Source: CANNDT01 sp945876205 (lineage in GTDB: Bacteria > Acidobacteriota > Vicinamibacteria > Vicinamibacterales > UBA2999). From it: DNA of 64,000 nt. The translations under genes were made by a program, and so were the position numbers. This document shows positions 35,116 to 43,294 of this stretch, in pieces (position 1 is the first letter of the stretch; each line of letters begins with the position of its first letter). Below the pieces are notes generated by a model. The model searched no databases. It worked only from the letters and a program-made list of their open reading frames with translations, and was not told where the DNA came from. The stretch is taken from positions 1 to 64,000 of the forward strand of contig CANNDT010000013.1 in assembly GCA_947503365.1 (NCBI GenBank), written 5' to 3'.

Positions 35116-36561
35116 ATGACACAACACAAGCGAGATCTTTCCGGCGAACAGGGCATGACCCTGGTCTACATGGCGTTCTTTCTGACGGCGCTGCTGCTCT
35201 CTTCAGGCCTCGCCGTCGATTCCGGCCGGGCCTACATCGTGAAAGCCCAATTGAGCAAAGCCGTTGACGGAGCGGCGCTCGGCGCGGCGCGCATGCTCAA
35301 CGGCGGAAACCCCAAGGGAGAAGCGACGCGCATCTTCAACGCGAACTTCCCACCTGGCTACTTCGGCACCTCCTCGGTCACCAACCCGACGTCGGATCCG
35401 AACTTCTTCAAGCTGCAGACGATCACCGCCACCGGCGTCAATGTCGTCACCGTCACCGCGACCGCGAAGCTGCCGACGACGTTCATGCGTCTCGCCAACC
35501 TGGACGACGTGACCGTGAAGAGTTCCAGTGAGGCGACGCGGCGAATGGTCGACCTGTCGCTGGTGCTCGACGTCTCGAGCTCGATCGGGTGGAGATGGCC
35601 AGCGGTCAGGGACGCGGCGCGGACATTCGTGAATGCGTTCGATGCCTCGAGCGATCGGATTTCGCTGATCACATTCGGTAACGGCGCGAGCGTGATCGAT
35701 GCGATGCCGTCGAGCCGCGGATTCAACAAGTCACGCGTCGTCTCGGACATCCCGACAAATCTGCCGGGCGGCAGCACGGCGATGGTCGAGGGACTGTACC
35801 GAGGGTGGGACGAGCTTCGAACCGTGCCGGCCGGCACGCAGTCAGGACTGCGCGTCATCGTGCTCTTCACCGACGGCGCGTCCAACAGCGTGCCCGGCAA
35901 CTATCCAGCGCAGGCGGGTGTCGCTCGAGGACTCCGGACATATGACTTTCCCAAGAACCTTCCGGACCCCGACGGGCAGACCTGGAACAATCCACAGATC
36001 AACGGCCTGTACGATACCCAGACCGGCGCGACGAGCAGTCCTGCCTACAACGTGACCGTGGCGAACTGGAACGACGCGACCACCGCCCCCGGGGTGCCCT
36101 GGCTGCCGCTCACCAGTTGGCACACCCACCACCGCAGCGCGGGGATCCCGACGTCGTTTCCGCTGCAGTTGGCCTCGCTCAAGGTCAATGGTGCCTCGCA
36201 GACGTCACGCCGGGGACTGAGAAACTGGAACACGGCCGCGGGCCGTTTTCCGGCGGATGTCTTCAACATCAACAACGCCGCGCGGAACCTGGTGGAAATC
36301 ATCGCCGACGCCGCGCGGAACGATACCGGTGACTACAAGATCCGCATCTACACGCTCGGCATGGGCGAGCTCGTGCGATACAACCTCGGGACGATGCCGG
36401 AGAAGCCCGAAGACATCCTGATGCGCATGGCCAACGACTCACGGTCGCAGGATTTCAACAGCAACCAGCTCGAAGGCAAGTACTACTACGCCAAGACCGA
36501 AGCCGACGTCGGCCCCGCGTTCGAGGCGCTGCAGAACCAAATCGTACGACTGAGTAAGTAG
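35116..36561 (+). CDS. tadG: TadG-like pseudopilin with von Willebrand factor A domain
   Basis: A 481-residue protein. The N-terminus EQGMTLVYMAFFLTALLLSS is a TadG/Flp-type helix followed by AVDSGRAYIVKAQLSKAVDG, typical of TadG. From about residue 150 there is a vWA domain with MIDAS motif DVSSSIG, GGSTAMVEGLYRG and VIVLFTDGAS. An insert rich in Asn, Trp and Pro splits the second half of the vWA fold (residues about 270-380). It probably mediates adhesion or links pilus to envelope. Confidence 0.85.
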   Translation: MTQHKRDLSGEQGMTLVYMAFFLTALLLSSGLAVDSGRAYIVKAQLSKAVDGAALGAARMLNGGNPKGEATRIFNANFPPGYFGTSSVTNPTSDPNFFKLQTITATGVNVVTVTATAKLPTTFMRLANLDDVTVKSSSEATRRMVDLSLVLDVSSSIGWRWPAVRDAARTFVNAFDASSDRISLITFGNGASVIDAMPSSRGFNKSRVVSDIPTNLPGGSTAMVEGLYRGWDELRTVPAGTQSGLRVIVLFTDGASNSVPGNYPAQAGVARGLRTYDFPKNLPDPDGQTWNNPQINGLYDTQTGATSSPAYNVTVANWNDATTAPGVPWLPLTSWHTHHRSAGIPTSFPLQLASLKVNGASQTSRRGLRNWNTAAGRFPADVFNINNAARNLVEIIADAARNDTGDYKIRIYTLGMGELVRYNLGTMPEKPEDILMRMANDSRSQDFNSNQLEGKYYYAKTEADVGPAFEALQNQIVRLSK

Positions 36562-36577
36562 TGCGATGGTGCATCGT

Positions 36578-38116
36578 TCATCTAACGTATTCCGTCGGCG
36601 GTAGCGTGCCGCGCGCGTAGCGCTCGCGATCCTCTGGACGGTAGATGCGCACCTGCGAGGCGACCTCCGCCATCGGCGGCCAATCGAGTGCGCCGGTCGG
36701 ACTGCCCGCGAACCGCGTGCGGAAGATCGGTTCTTCCCAGCTCTCGAACAGCAGGTAGGGCTCCATCCCCCGAGCGCGCAGGAAATCGATCGTGCGGTCG
36801 AGCCACGCGGGATCGAGGCCGTCCCACAACAGCGTGTTCCGATGCCCGTAGAAGCGCACGCTGCCGCTCTGCCAGCTCGTGATGACGATGGCGTTGGCTG
36901 GAAGACGGCGTCCGACGTAGCTGCCCGCCCGCTCGAACCGCGCCTCGAGCCGCTGCAGCCCGAACACCTGCCGATGTTCGGCGTCCCGCATGAAGTGCAC
37001 CGCCAGCACAGCGGCGATCACCGCGACGACCGCAGGTGCGGTCGCGGGCCGTATCCGGCGGCACACGCCGTCCACGGCTGCCATGGTCAGAATCAGCAGC
37101 AGCGGGATCGTTGGAAGCAGAAAGCGCAGGTACGCCCAGTCCTCGAAGACGGTGTACGGCAGGTAACTCGCCACGTTGACCAGCACCAGTGAGACAAAGA
37201 GCATCGTCAGCGGTCCCGGCAGCAGAAACGGCGCGGCCAGCGCCAGCAGCCAGATCACGCTGTGCGACTGCGTCATCCAGGAGAAATATCGCGCGGCATT
37301 CGGCGCCACGTGGTCGAACGAGAACAGCGCACTGAGCGAGCCATAGCCTGACTGGAGCGGTGAACCGTAGAACTCGCGCTGGATGAACGCGACGGCGATC
37401 GCACCCGGCACGGCGGCGGCCGCATAGCGCATGGCGCCCTGCAGCCGGTCGTGCCAGGAGCGTTCGGGTCTGAACAGGATGAAGAGGCCGATCGGGATGG
37501 CCATCGGCACGAGGTTCGGCCGCATCAGGACGGCCGCTGCCGTCGCCAGCCCAGCGACCACGGGGGCGCGCGGCTTGGCACCGGTGACCGCCGCAACCGC
37601 AAGCATCCAGAGCGCGGCCGCCGGCACGTCGCTCATCGGCTGGATCAGCTGATACAGAAACGGCGGGCTGCACGCGACCAGCGCCGCCGACGCCAGGCCC
37701 ACACGCGACCCAAATCGCGATCCGCAGGTGAACGTCGCCCACACGAGCAGCGCACCGAAGAGCGGGACGACGAGAAACAGGGCCGCATTCCCGCCGATCG
37801 CCAGCATCGGCGCCATCGCGATGGAGAGCCCCGATGGGCAGATTGGCACCAGGGCCCCGGGCATCGTCTGCGACGGAACGTGGCCGGCCGGCGCAAACGT
37901 CAGCGGCGCGTTGGGCCACGGCGCCTCGAGCGCCAGCGGCTCGGCGACCTGCAGACCGGGAGCTTCCCCGCCGAAGCCTTGGCGAAGGAGGGATGCCCAG
38001 CGCTCGGCCTGGTGCACGTAGCAGTAGGAATCAGAGCCGCCGACGGCGTACGTGCCCCACCGAAGGCCGGCGTAGACGACCGCGGCGAGGAGGAGGGCTA
38101 GGGCAAGCCGGCGCAT
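36578..38116 (-). CDS. Multi-pass membrane glycosyltransferase-like protein (GT39/GT83 type)
   Basis: A 512-residue protein with about eleven transmembrane helices. The first periplasmic loop holds GGSDSYCYVHQAERW, the place where the catalytic aspartate of GT-C lipid-linked sugar transferases sits. The C-terminal soluble part (RLPANAIVITSWQSGSVRFY) is usual in this group. Downstream of, and two bases from, a GT2 transferase on the same strand, which probably supplies the polyprenyl-phosphate sugar donor. The loop RQGFGGEAPG is encoded by a dispersed repeat. Convergent with tadG. Confidence 0.7.
   Translation of the reverse strand: MRRLALALLLAAVVYAGLRWGTYAVGGSDSYCYVHQAERWASLLRQGFGGEAPGLQVAEPLALEAPWPNAPLTFAPAGHVPSQTMPGALVPICPSGLSIAMAPMLAIGGNAALFLVVPLFGALLVWATFTCGSRFGSRVGLASAALVACSPPFLYQLIQPMSDVPAAALWMLAVAAVTGAKPRAPVVAGLATAAAVLMRPNLVPMAIPIGLFILFRPERSWHDRLQGAMRYAAAAVPGAIAVAFIQREFYGSPLQSGYGSLSALFSFDHVAPNAARYFSWMTQSHSVIWLLALAAPFLLPGPLTMLFVSLVLVNVASYLPYTVFEDWAYLRFLLPTIPLLLILTMAAVDGVCRRIRPATAPAVVAVIAAVLAVHFMRDAEHRQVFGLQRLEARFERAGSYVGRRLPANAIVITSWQSGSVRFYGHRNTLLWDGLDPAWLDRTIDFLRARGMEPYLLFESWEEPIFRTRFAGSPTGALDWPPMAEVASQVRIYRPEDRERYARGTLPPTEYVR
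37961..37992. repeat. CTTCGCCAAGG-type repeat inside the membrane glycosyltransferase gene
   Basis: On the minus strand CCTTCGCCAAGGCTTCGGCG is followed by GGGAAGCT. It encodes RQGFGGEAP in the first loop. A second cluster of this family is at 40414-40480. Confidence 0.75.
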
Positions 38117-38117
38117 G

Positions 38118-38828
38118 TCATTTGAAGCGCTCGATCGCGAGCACCTGGAGCGCGCGGACGCCGTCGCGCCACCCGATCTTCTTTCCCTGGGCGCGCGACC
38201 TGGCGTCGAACCGCACCGGCAGCTCGCGGATGGTGTGGCCGAGACGCAGCAGCCGGGCGGTGATCTCGGGCTCGATGTCGAAGCGCTCCGCCGTGAGGTT
38301 GAGCGACCGGGCGACCTCGATCCGCATCACCTTGTAGCAGGTCTCCATATCGGTGAGCGCCGACCCAAAGAGGATGTTCGTCGCCGCCGTGAGCGTCCGG
38401 TTGGCGACGGTCGTGACAAACGGGGCGCCTGACCGGCCGTGGAGAAACCGCGATCCGTAGACGACGGCGGTCTCGCCTTTCACGATCGGGTTGACAAGCG
38501 CGGCCAACTGCTGCGGATCGAGCTCGAGGTCGGCATCCTGGATGGCGACAATCGAGCCCTGCGCATGCTGGAGCCCAAGCCGGATCGCGCTGCCCTTGCC
38601 CGCGTTTCTCGGCGCGTTGATCACGATGATCGGCAAGCGCTCGGCGGCGGCAGCGCTCAAGACCTCGCGCGTTCCATCCGTCGAGCCGTCGTCGACGACG
38701 AGGATCTCGCGGGCGATCGGAAGGTCGATGGTGAGCAGGCGGTCGATGACCGCGCGGACGGTGCGGACTTCGTTGTAGACGGGAACGATGATCGAGAGGA
38801 GCTCCGAGTCGGCTGGTCGAAGGGTCAC
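38118..38828 (-). CDS. Family 2 glycosyltransferase, polyprenyl-phosphate sugar synthase-like
   Basis: A 236-residue GT2 enzyme. SIIVPVYNEVRTVRAVID, EILVVDDGSTDGTREVL, RNAGKGSAIRLGLQHA and IVAIQDADLELDPQQL (the DXD-like metal site) are dolichyl-phosphate glucose/mannose synthase motifs. MRIEVARSLNLTAERFDIEP continues the family pattern. No membrane tail. It would make a lipid-linked sugar for the GT-C protein downstream. Overlaps the upstream secreted-protein gene by four bases. Confidence 0.87.
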   Translation of the reverse strand: MTLRPADSELLSIIVPVYNEVRTVRAVIDRLLTIDLPIAREILVVDDGSTDGTREVLSAAAAERLPIIVINAPRNAGKGSAIRLGLQHAQGSIVAIQDADLELDPQQLAALVNPIVKGETAVVYGSRFLHGRSGAPFVTTVANRTLTAATNILFGSALTDMETCYKVMRIEVARSLNLTAERFDIEPEITARLLRLGHTIRELPVRFDARSRAQGKKIGWRDGVRALQVLAIERFK

Positions 38829-39607
38829 CGTGCTGGCGTCGCAGCGGGCCGGCGAGGCGCAGCGGCCGGACGGCGCGCCGGCGCCGGCCGATACTCCAGC
38901 ATCACATTGCTGATCACCGCGACCGGACGGCCCGGCGTGGTGAAGTTATCGGGAGGACCATCGAGTCGATCGACGGAGAGCTTCTCGCCCAGGATGCTGA
39001 CGCTCTCCTGATCGGCGGGGATCGTGATGACGATCGGCTCGACCCCGGTCGGTGCGACCGCCTTGACGCCGCCGGGAGCGGCGCCGCCAGCCACGCGATC
39101 GATCAGGTCTGCCGCCGTGCGGAACTCGCTCTGGATCACCGCGCGGCTCAACAGGTTGTTATCCGTCGTCAGCGCCCCGATCGTGGCGGTGTAGCGGCGG
39201 TAGGCACGGTTCGTCCGGATCAGATCCTCGGAATAAGTGTGCCGGTTGTGCAGATCGAACATCAACGTCACCGGGCCCGTGTGCGGCGGCAGCTCGATGA
39301 TGATCCCGTCCGAGGAATCGCGGCCCGTGAGGACGTCGCAGAACATCCGCTTGGTGGTCACGCCCTCCCCCAGGAGCGCGGGGCAGTCAAAGACGGCGGG
39401 CTCGGTCTTGAGCGCAACCGCCGGCGCACGCCGAGCGGGCGCGCGGCGCGCCTGCGCAAGTAGTCCCGCTGAGCCGATCACGATCACAAGCCACAGAGAC
39501 ACGGAGACACAGAGAACAATTTTCAAAAAGCCTCTGTGGCTCTGTGTCTCTGCGCCCTGTCGCTGCGTGGGTTGCGGCGCGTTTGGCATGTTCAATCTGT
39601 CAGGCAT
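38825..39607 (-). CDS. Secreted or anchored protein of unknown function with repeat-encoded signal segment
   Basis: A 260-residue protein (start 39607; ATG 39589 would avoid overlapping folE). Residues 20-50 (HRGFLKIVLCVSVSLWLVIV then IGSAGLLAQ) form a signal or anchor helix largely encoded by a CACAGAG-type inverted repeat. The mature part has no known domain: VFDCPALLGEGVTTKRMFCD with two cysteines, LPPHTGPVTLMFDLHNRHTY and VEPIVITIPADQESVSILGE. The C-terminus is Ala/Arg/Pro-rich. Precedes two glycosyltransferase genes, so a glycoprotein or glycosylation accessory is possible but unproven. Confidence 0.55.
   Translation of the reverse strand: MPDRLNMPNAPQPTQRQGAETQSHRGFLKIVLCVSVSLWLVIVIGSAGLLAQARRAPARRAPAVALKTEPAVFDCPALLGEGVTTKRMFCDVLTGRDSSDGIIIELPPHTGPVTLMFDLHNRHTYSEDLIRTNRAYRRYTATIGALTTDNNLLSRAVIQSEFRTAADLIDRVAGGAAPGGVKAVAPTGVEPIVITIPADQESVSILGEKLSVDRLDGPPDNFTTPGRPVAVISNVMLEYRPAPARRPAAAPRRPAATPAR
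39491..39555. repeat. CACAGAG-type inverted repeat
   Basis: Left arm CCACAGAGACACGGAGACAC (39491-39510) plus AGAGA; right arm CCTCTGTGGCTCTGTGTCTC plus TGCG (39531-39554), around an A/T-rich loop. The complementary arms of CACAGAG and CTCTGTG units form a long imperfect hairpin. It lies at the start of the secreted-protein gene. Confidence 0.85.
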
Positions 39608-40188
39608 GCAAGGCCGGACGCCGAGGACGTTTGCATCAGGTCGCCCCGGTGCTTGATCAGCTCGAGGAATTCCATGCGTGTCCTGGCGTTGTCACGAAAG
39701 GCGCCGAGCATGGCGCTGGTCATGGCGAAGGAATTCTGCTTCTGCACGCCGCGCATCGACATGCACAGGTGGGTTGCCTCGCAGACGACGGCGACGCCGA
39801 GCGGATCGGTCCTCTCACGGATGGTTTCCGCGATCTGGTTGGTCATCCGCTCCTGGATCTGCAGGCGGCGGGCAAAGACGTCGACCAGCCGCGGAATCTT
39901 GCTGAGGCCGATGACCTTGCGGCGCGGCAGGTAGGCGATGTGGCACTTGCCGAAGAACGGGAGCAGGTGGTGCTCGCAGAGGCTGTAGAAGTCGATGTCC
40001 TTGACGATCACCATCTCGCTATAATCGACGGTGAAGAGGGCATCGTTGACGATTCCATCGATGTCGGCGGTGTATCCACTGGTCAGGAACTGCAGCGCCT
40101 TCTCGACGCGCAGCGGCGTCCGCTCGAGCCCTTCCCGGCTGGGATCTTCCCCCAGCTCGACGAGCATCTGCCGGATGAGATCCTGCAT
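39592..40188 (-). CDS. folE: GTP cyclohydrolase I
   Basis: Makes 7,8-dihydroneopterin triphosphate from GTP, first step of folate and tetrahydrobiopterin synthesis. 198 residues. Zinc ligands are seen in SLCEHHLLPFFG and CEATHLCMSMRGV; LPRRKVIGLSKIPRLVDVFA and QNSFAMTSAMLGAFR are family motifs. The start MQDLIRQML at 40188 is preferred over an upstream Met because a TACAAT box stands six bases before it. With the PTPS and carbinolamine dehydratase genes at 52674-53485 it could supply tetrahydrobiopterin. Confidence 0.95.
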   Translation of the reverse strand: MQDLIRQMLVELGEDPSREGLERTPLRVEKALQFLTSGYTADIDGIVNDALFTVDYSEMVIVKDIDFYSLCEHHLLPFFGKCHIAYLPRRKVIGLSKIPRLVDVFARRLQIQERMTNQIAETIRERTDPLGVAVVCEATHLCMSMRGVQKQNSFAMTSAMLGAFRDNARTRMEFLELIKHRGDLMQTSSASGLACLTD

Positions 40189-40969
40189 CGGCGTATTGTA
40201 CATCGCGCTGTTTTGCAGCCTGCCGCTCGCGAGCGCGGCTGACCCTGACGCGCTCTACCGCGATCGGGCCAATCTCGCCAGCGCGCGCGAGGCCGCCTCG
40301 ATCTGGGAGATGCGCGTCGCCTCCAATCCAAGAGACTTCGAGTCGGCGTGGAAGCTGGCGCGCGCCATGTACTGGCTCGGCGGCCATGGCGACACTCGCT
40401 TGCCCGCCGACCAGCCTTCGCCAAGGCTACGGCGGTCCGCCGAAGCTTCAGCGGAGGCGGAAGCTTCTGCGAAGGCGGGGCGGATGGCGCTCGAGCGCGG
40501 CGTCGCGGCGGGCCAGGCTGCGGCCGCCCTCGAGCCCAACCGCCCGGAGGGACATTTCTGGGCCGCCGCCAGCATGGGCGCGCTCGCCGAATCCTACGGC
40601 CTGCGCCAGGGGATGAAGTACCGGGGATCGATCAAGAGCGAGCTCGAGACCGTGCTCCGCATCGACCCGGGATTCCAGGACGGCTCCGCCGACCGCGCGC
40701 TCGGCCGCTGGTACTTCAAGGTGCCCTCGCTCTTCGGCGGCAGCAGGACCAAGTCGGAAGAACACCTGCGCAAGTCGCTCACCTACAATCCCAACAGCAC
40801 CGCCTCACACTTCTTCCTCGCCGAGACGCTGTTCGATCAGAAGCGCGACCGAGAGGCGATCGAAGAGCTCAACAAGGTCATCGCCGCGCCGGTCGACCCG
40901 CAGTGGGAACCGGAGGATCGCGAATTCAAGGAACAGGCCCAACGCCGCCTCCGCACGGCCATCCGCTGA
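40175..40969 (+). CDS. Secreted TPR-like protein (TatT-like)
   Basis: A 264-residue exported protein. MRSCIGVLYIALFCSLPLAS from ATG 40175 is the only upstream start giving a signal peptide (ends ASAAD). Helical repeats follow: WEMRVASNPRDFESAWKLAR, AAALEPNRPEGHFWAAASMG, HLRKSLTYNPNSTASHFFLA, AIEELNKVI. FWAAASMGALAESYGLRQGM resembles TRAP-associated TatT proteins. Residues around 76-100 (QPSPRLRRSAEASAEAEASA) are an insertion encoded by dispersed repeats. The 5' end overlaps folE by 14 bases in divergent orientation. Confidence 0.68.
   Translation: MRSCIGVLYIALFCSLPLASAADPDALYRDRANLASAREAASIWEMRVASNPRDFESAWKLARAMYWLGGHGDTRLPADQPSPRLRRSAEASAEAEASAKAGRMALERGVAAGQAAAALEPNRPEGHFWAAASMGALAESYGLRQGMKYRGSIKSELETVLRIDPGFQDGSADRALGRWYFKVPSLFGGSRTKSEEHLRKSLTYNPNSTASHFFLAETLFDQKRDREAIEELNKVIAAPVDPQWEPEDREFKEQAQRRLRTAIR
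40195..40200 (-). promoter_or_regulatory. -10 box TACAAT six bases before the folE start
   Basis: On the minus strand TACAAT, six bases (ACGCCG), ATG at 40188. No ribosome site. The box lies inside the signal-peptide region of the divergent TPR gene, whose ATG (40175) is within folE. Confidence 0.55.
40414..40480. repeat. CTTCGCCAAGG-type repeat cluster inside the TPR gene
   Basis: CCTTCGCCAAGGCTACGGCGG-like unit at 40414 (21 bases), then inverted and degenerate copies (CGCCGAAGCTTCAGCGG, CGGAAGCTTCTGCGAAGGCG). The insertion is in frame and adds about 22 residues rich in Ala, Ser, Glu and Arg. Confidence 0.78.
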
Positions 40970-41217
40970 CGCCGCGTCCGACCTGCTCGACACTACCGCC
41001 GCACAGCAGTATCCGATCGACATGCGGACCGCGCGGCGGACGATTCCGTGACCATCGCGGCCGGCAGTGAAGTGGCTCACTTCATCGAAGTGACGACCGC
41101 GTGCTCTCCGCCGCCAGGAAGTGGGTCTACAAGACCTGCCACCCTCGATGGCACACCGGTACAGTTCCTGCGGCGCGTCCGGGTCGTCCTCACCCCGTCG
41201 CCATAGCGCTGGGCAGT
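40970..41217. other. Intergenic region before the MFS gene
   Basis: About 250 bases without a recognisable gene. Plus-frame fragments such as GTPVQFLRRVRVVLTP look protein-like but no family was recognised and stops occur in every frame. Possibly a decayed gene. Confidence 0.4.
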
Positions 41218-41223
41218 TAGAAT
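41218..41223 (+). promoter_or_regulatory. -10 box TAGAAT six bases before a CTG start
   Basis: TAGAAT (41218-41223), six bases, then CTG at 41230, in frame with the MFS gene. Same geometry as at the ATG starts at 4678 and 12412. Confidence 0.45.
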
Positions 41224-41229
41224 AGAGAT

Positions 41230-42531
41230 CTGCCCTCTCTCCTTCACCATCATTCCATCGTCGCGCTCCGCCACCGGAACTTCCGGCTGCTCTGGGTGGG
41301 ACTGCTGGTGTCATTCACCGGCGGCCTGATGCAGAACGCCGCGCTGTTGTGGCATGTCGCGCTGCTGGCGCCTCCCGGGCAGAAGGGGCTCGCGCTGGGC
41401 GGCGTCGGCCTGGTGAAAGTGATCCCGATCGTCGGCTTCTCGATGCTCAGCGGCCTGGCGGCCGACGCGTGGGACCGGCGCAAGGTGATGCTCATCACCA
41501 ACAGTTGTTCGGCGATGGTCGCGCTCGCCCTCGCGGTCGTCACGTTTCGAGGCGTCGACAGTCTCTGGCCGCTCTACGCGCTCGCCTTCCTCGGCGCGAT
41601 CGTCGGCACCTTCGACCCGCCCGCGCGACAGGCGCTGGTCCCGATGCTGGTACCGCGCGATCACCTGCCGAGCGCCATCAGCCTGAACGCGATCATGATG
41701 CAGACCGCCTCGGTCAGCGGACCGGCGATCGCCGGCATTCTGATCGCCACGACCAGCCTCGGCTGGGTCTATTTCCTCAACGCTCTCTCGTTCGGCGCCG
41801 TCATCGCCGCCCTCCTGATGATGCGCGGGGTTTCCGACGTGGCGCACGATCCCGGCACGCGGCCTGATGTCTCGCTGAAGTCGGCGCTCGAGGGACTGCG
41901 ATTCGTCTTCAAGTCGCCGCTCATCCGATCGACGATGCTGCTCGATTTCTTCGCGACATTCTTTTCGTCGGCCACGGCGCTCCTGCCGATCTTCGCGCAG
42001 GACATCCTGCAGATCGGTCCCAGGGGATATGGATGGCTGTACGCCGCACCGGCCGCGGGCGCGCTGACGATGAGCGCGGCGATGGTGCTGCTGACATCGA
42101 AGATCGATCGCCGGGGACCTGTCCTGCTCTGGGCGGTGGGTCTCTACGGCGCCGCAACGGTTGGATTCGGCCTGTCGCGCACGTTCTGGATGGCGTGGGC
42201 CTGCCTCGCGCTGACCGGCGTCGCCGACTCCGTCAGCATGGTCATTCGCAACATCGTCCGCCAGCTCGAGACCCCGGACCACCTGCGCGGCCGCATGATG
42301 GGCGTGAACATGATCTTCTTCCAGGGAGGTCCGCAGCTCGGCGAGATCGAGGCAGGCGCCGTCGCCAACTGGTTCGGCGCGCCCTTCTCAGTGGTCACGG
42401 GAGGAATCGGTGCGCTGCTCGCCACCGCCTGGGTCGCCGCCTCCACTCCAGAACTACGCGCCTACCGCACGCGGCCGGTGACGCCAGTCCGCGCAATGGC
42501 AGACGGCTCAGTAGCCGAACACGAGATCTAA
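41230..42531 (+). CDS. MFS transporter, EntS/MFS_3-like exporter
   Basis: About 433 residues and twelve helices. HSIVALRHRNFRLLWVGLLV is the usual start of this family before helix 1, so translation must begin upstream of the first GTG (41296). Between the in-frame stop at 41218-41220 and 41296 there is no ATG, GTG or TTG; CTG 41230 is the best candidate, six bases after a TAGAAT box. ADAWDRRKVMLITNS is the MFS motif A, and DPPARQALVPMLVPRDHLPS is typical of the EntS-like group exporting siderophores or drugs. The stop overlaps the convergent secreted gene (shared CTAA). Confidence 0.8.
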   Translation: MPSLLHHHSIVALRHRNFRLLWVGLLVSFTGGLMQNAALLWHVALLAPPGQKGLALGGVGLVKVIPIVGFSMLSGLAADAWDRRKVMLITNSCSAMVALALAVVTFRGVDSLWPLYALAFLGAIVGTFDPPARQALVPMLVPRDHLPSAISLNAIMMQTASVSGPAIAGILIATTSLGWVYFLNALSFGAVIAALLMMRGVSDVAHDPGTRPDVSLKSALEGLRFVFKSPLIRSTMLLDFFATFFSSATALLPIFAQDILQIGPRGYGWLYAAPAAGALTMSAAMVLLTSKIDRRGPVLLWAVGLYGAATVGFGLSRTFWMAWACLALTGVADSVSMVIRNIVRQLETPDHLRGRMMGVNMIFFQGGPQLGEIEAGAVANWFGAPFSVVTGGIGALLATAWVAASTPELRAYRTRPVTPVRAMADGSVAEHEI

Positions 42532-43292
42532 GACGCTTCGCAGCTCAGTGGGGTGAACGCAGATCCGTCGGGCAGTTTCTTGAAATGCGAACTGCGGGTC
42601 CAGCGCGCAGCGAGGTACTGCGGGTCTTCCACAGTGGTCGTGACGATCAGCCACTGGTCGCCGTTGGGTTCGCGGGTGCGGTTGAAGAATTCGGTGACCA
42701 CGGCGTTCTCGCCGTAGGGGACGCCGTTTCGCTGCAGGTATCCGGGGCGGATCCGCGAGGTCACGACCTTCATCGATCCGAAGCCCGCCGCGACCGCACC
42801 GCGTCCGCGGCCGCCGCCGGGAAGCTGCCACTGCGCGGTCGACTGGCCTTGCCAGGTGCGGTCGCCTGATGCGGGCGGCGGCGCGCCGAAGACGAACATC
42901 CGCGTCTGCGTGGCGGCTTCAGTCTCGACCTTCATCGTCGTGTCGTTCTGCCACGAGATGCGGATGCGTCCCGGCATCCGCATGATGTTGGGCGCGCCGA
43001 ACGGGCGGCAGTACTCGCCGGCGGCCGCGTCCTTCGCCGCATCCCACTTGTCGGCGAGCTCGCGTCCAGCGGGCGTCAGCGGCACGCTGGGATAGTCGCC
43101 CTTCGGCGGCGTGACCATCCTCCAGCGCCAGTCTTCGGTGACGATCGACACCCACGTGCCGGTGATGTCGATCGGCGCCTGCGCGCGCGGCGTGGGGGGC
43201 GGGCCTTGCGCGGCCGCGCCTCGCTGCGCCGAGGCGTGGGTGCCGGCCGCAAGTCCGAGGATGACGACGGTGAGGAGAGAGATCCTGCGCAT
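42528..43292 (-). CDS. Secreted protein, domain A (GTWVSIVTEDWRWRM family)
   Basis: A 254-residue exported protein. Signal peptide to THASAQR, then the family motifs ITGTWVSIVTEDWRWRMVTP, PKGDYPSVPLT, MRMPGRIRISWQND, TRMFVFGAPPP, RTWQGQSTAQWQLPG, MKVVTSRIRPGYLQRNGVPY and VTEFFNRTREPNGDQWLIVT, VEDPQYLAARWTRSSHFKK. The motif order suggests a lipocalin-like beta barrel. It matches the first third of the 741-residue protein at 56289-58514 over its whole length. Function unknown. Starts two bases after domain B gene; last gene of the gentisate operon. Confidence 0.7.
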   Translation of the reverse strand: MRRISLLTVVILGLAAGTHASAQRGAAAQGPPPTPRAQAPIDITGTWVSIVTEDWRWRMVTPPKGDYPSVPLTPAGRELADKWDAAKDAAAGEYCRPFGAPNIMRMPGRIRISWQNDTTMKVETEAATQTRMFVFGAPPPASGDRTWQGQSTAQWQLPGGGRGRGAVAAGFGSMKVVTSRIRPGYLQRNGVPYGENAVVTEFFNRTREPNGDQWLIVTTTVEDPQYLAARWTRSSHFKKLPDGSAFTPLSCEAS

Positions 43293-43294
43293 GG

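Noticed and set aside
40970..41217. Possible small gene before the MFS exporter
   Set aside because: Stops in every frame and no conserved segment that I can recognise.
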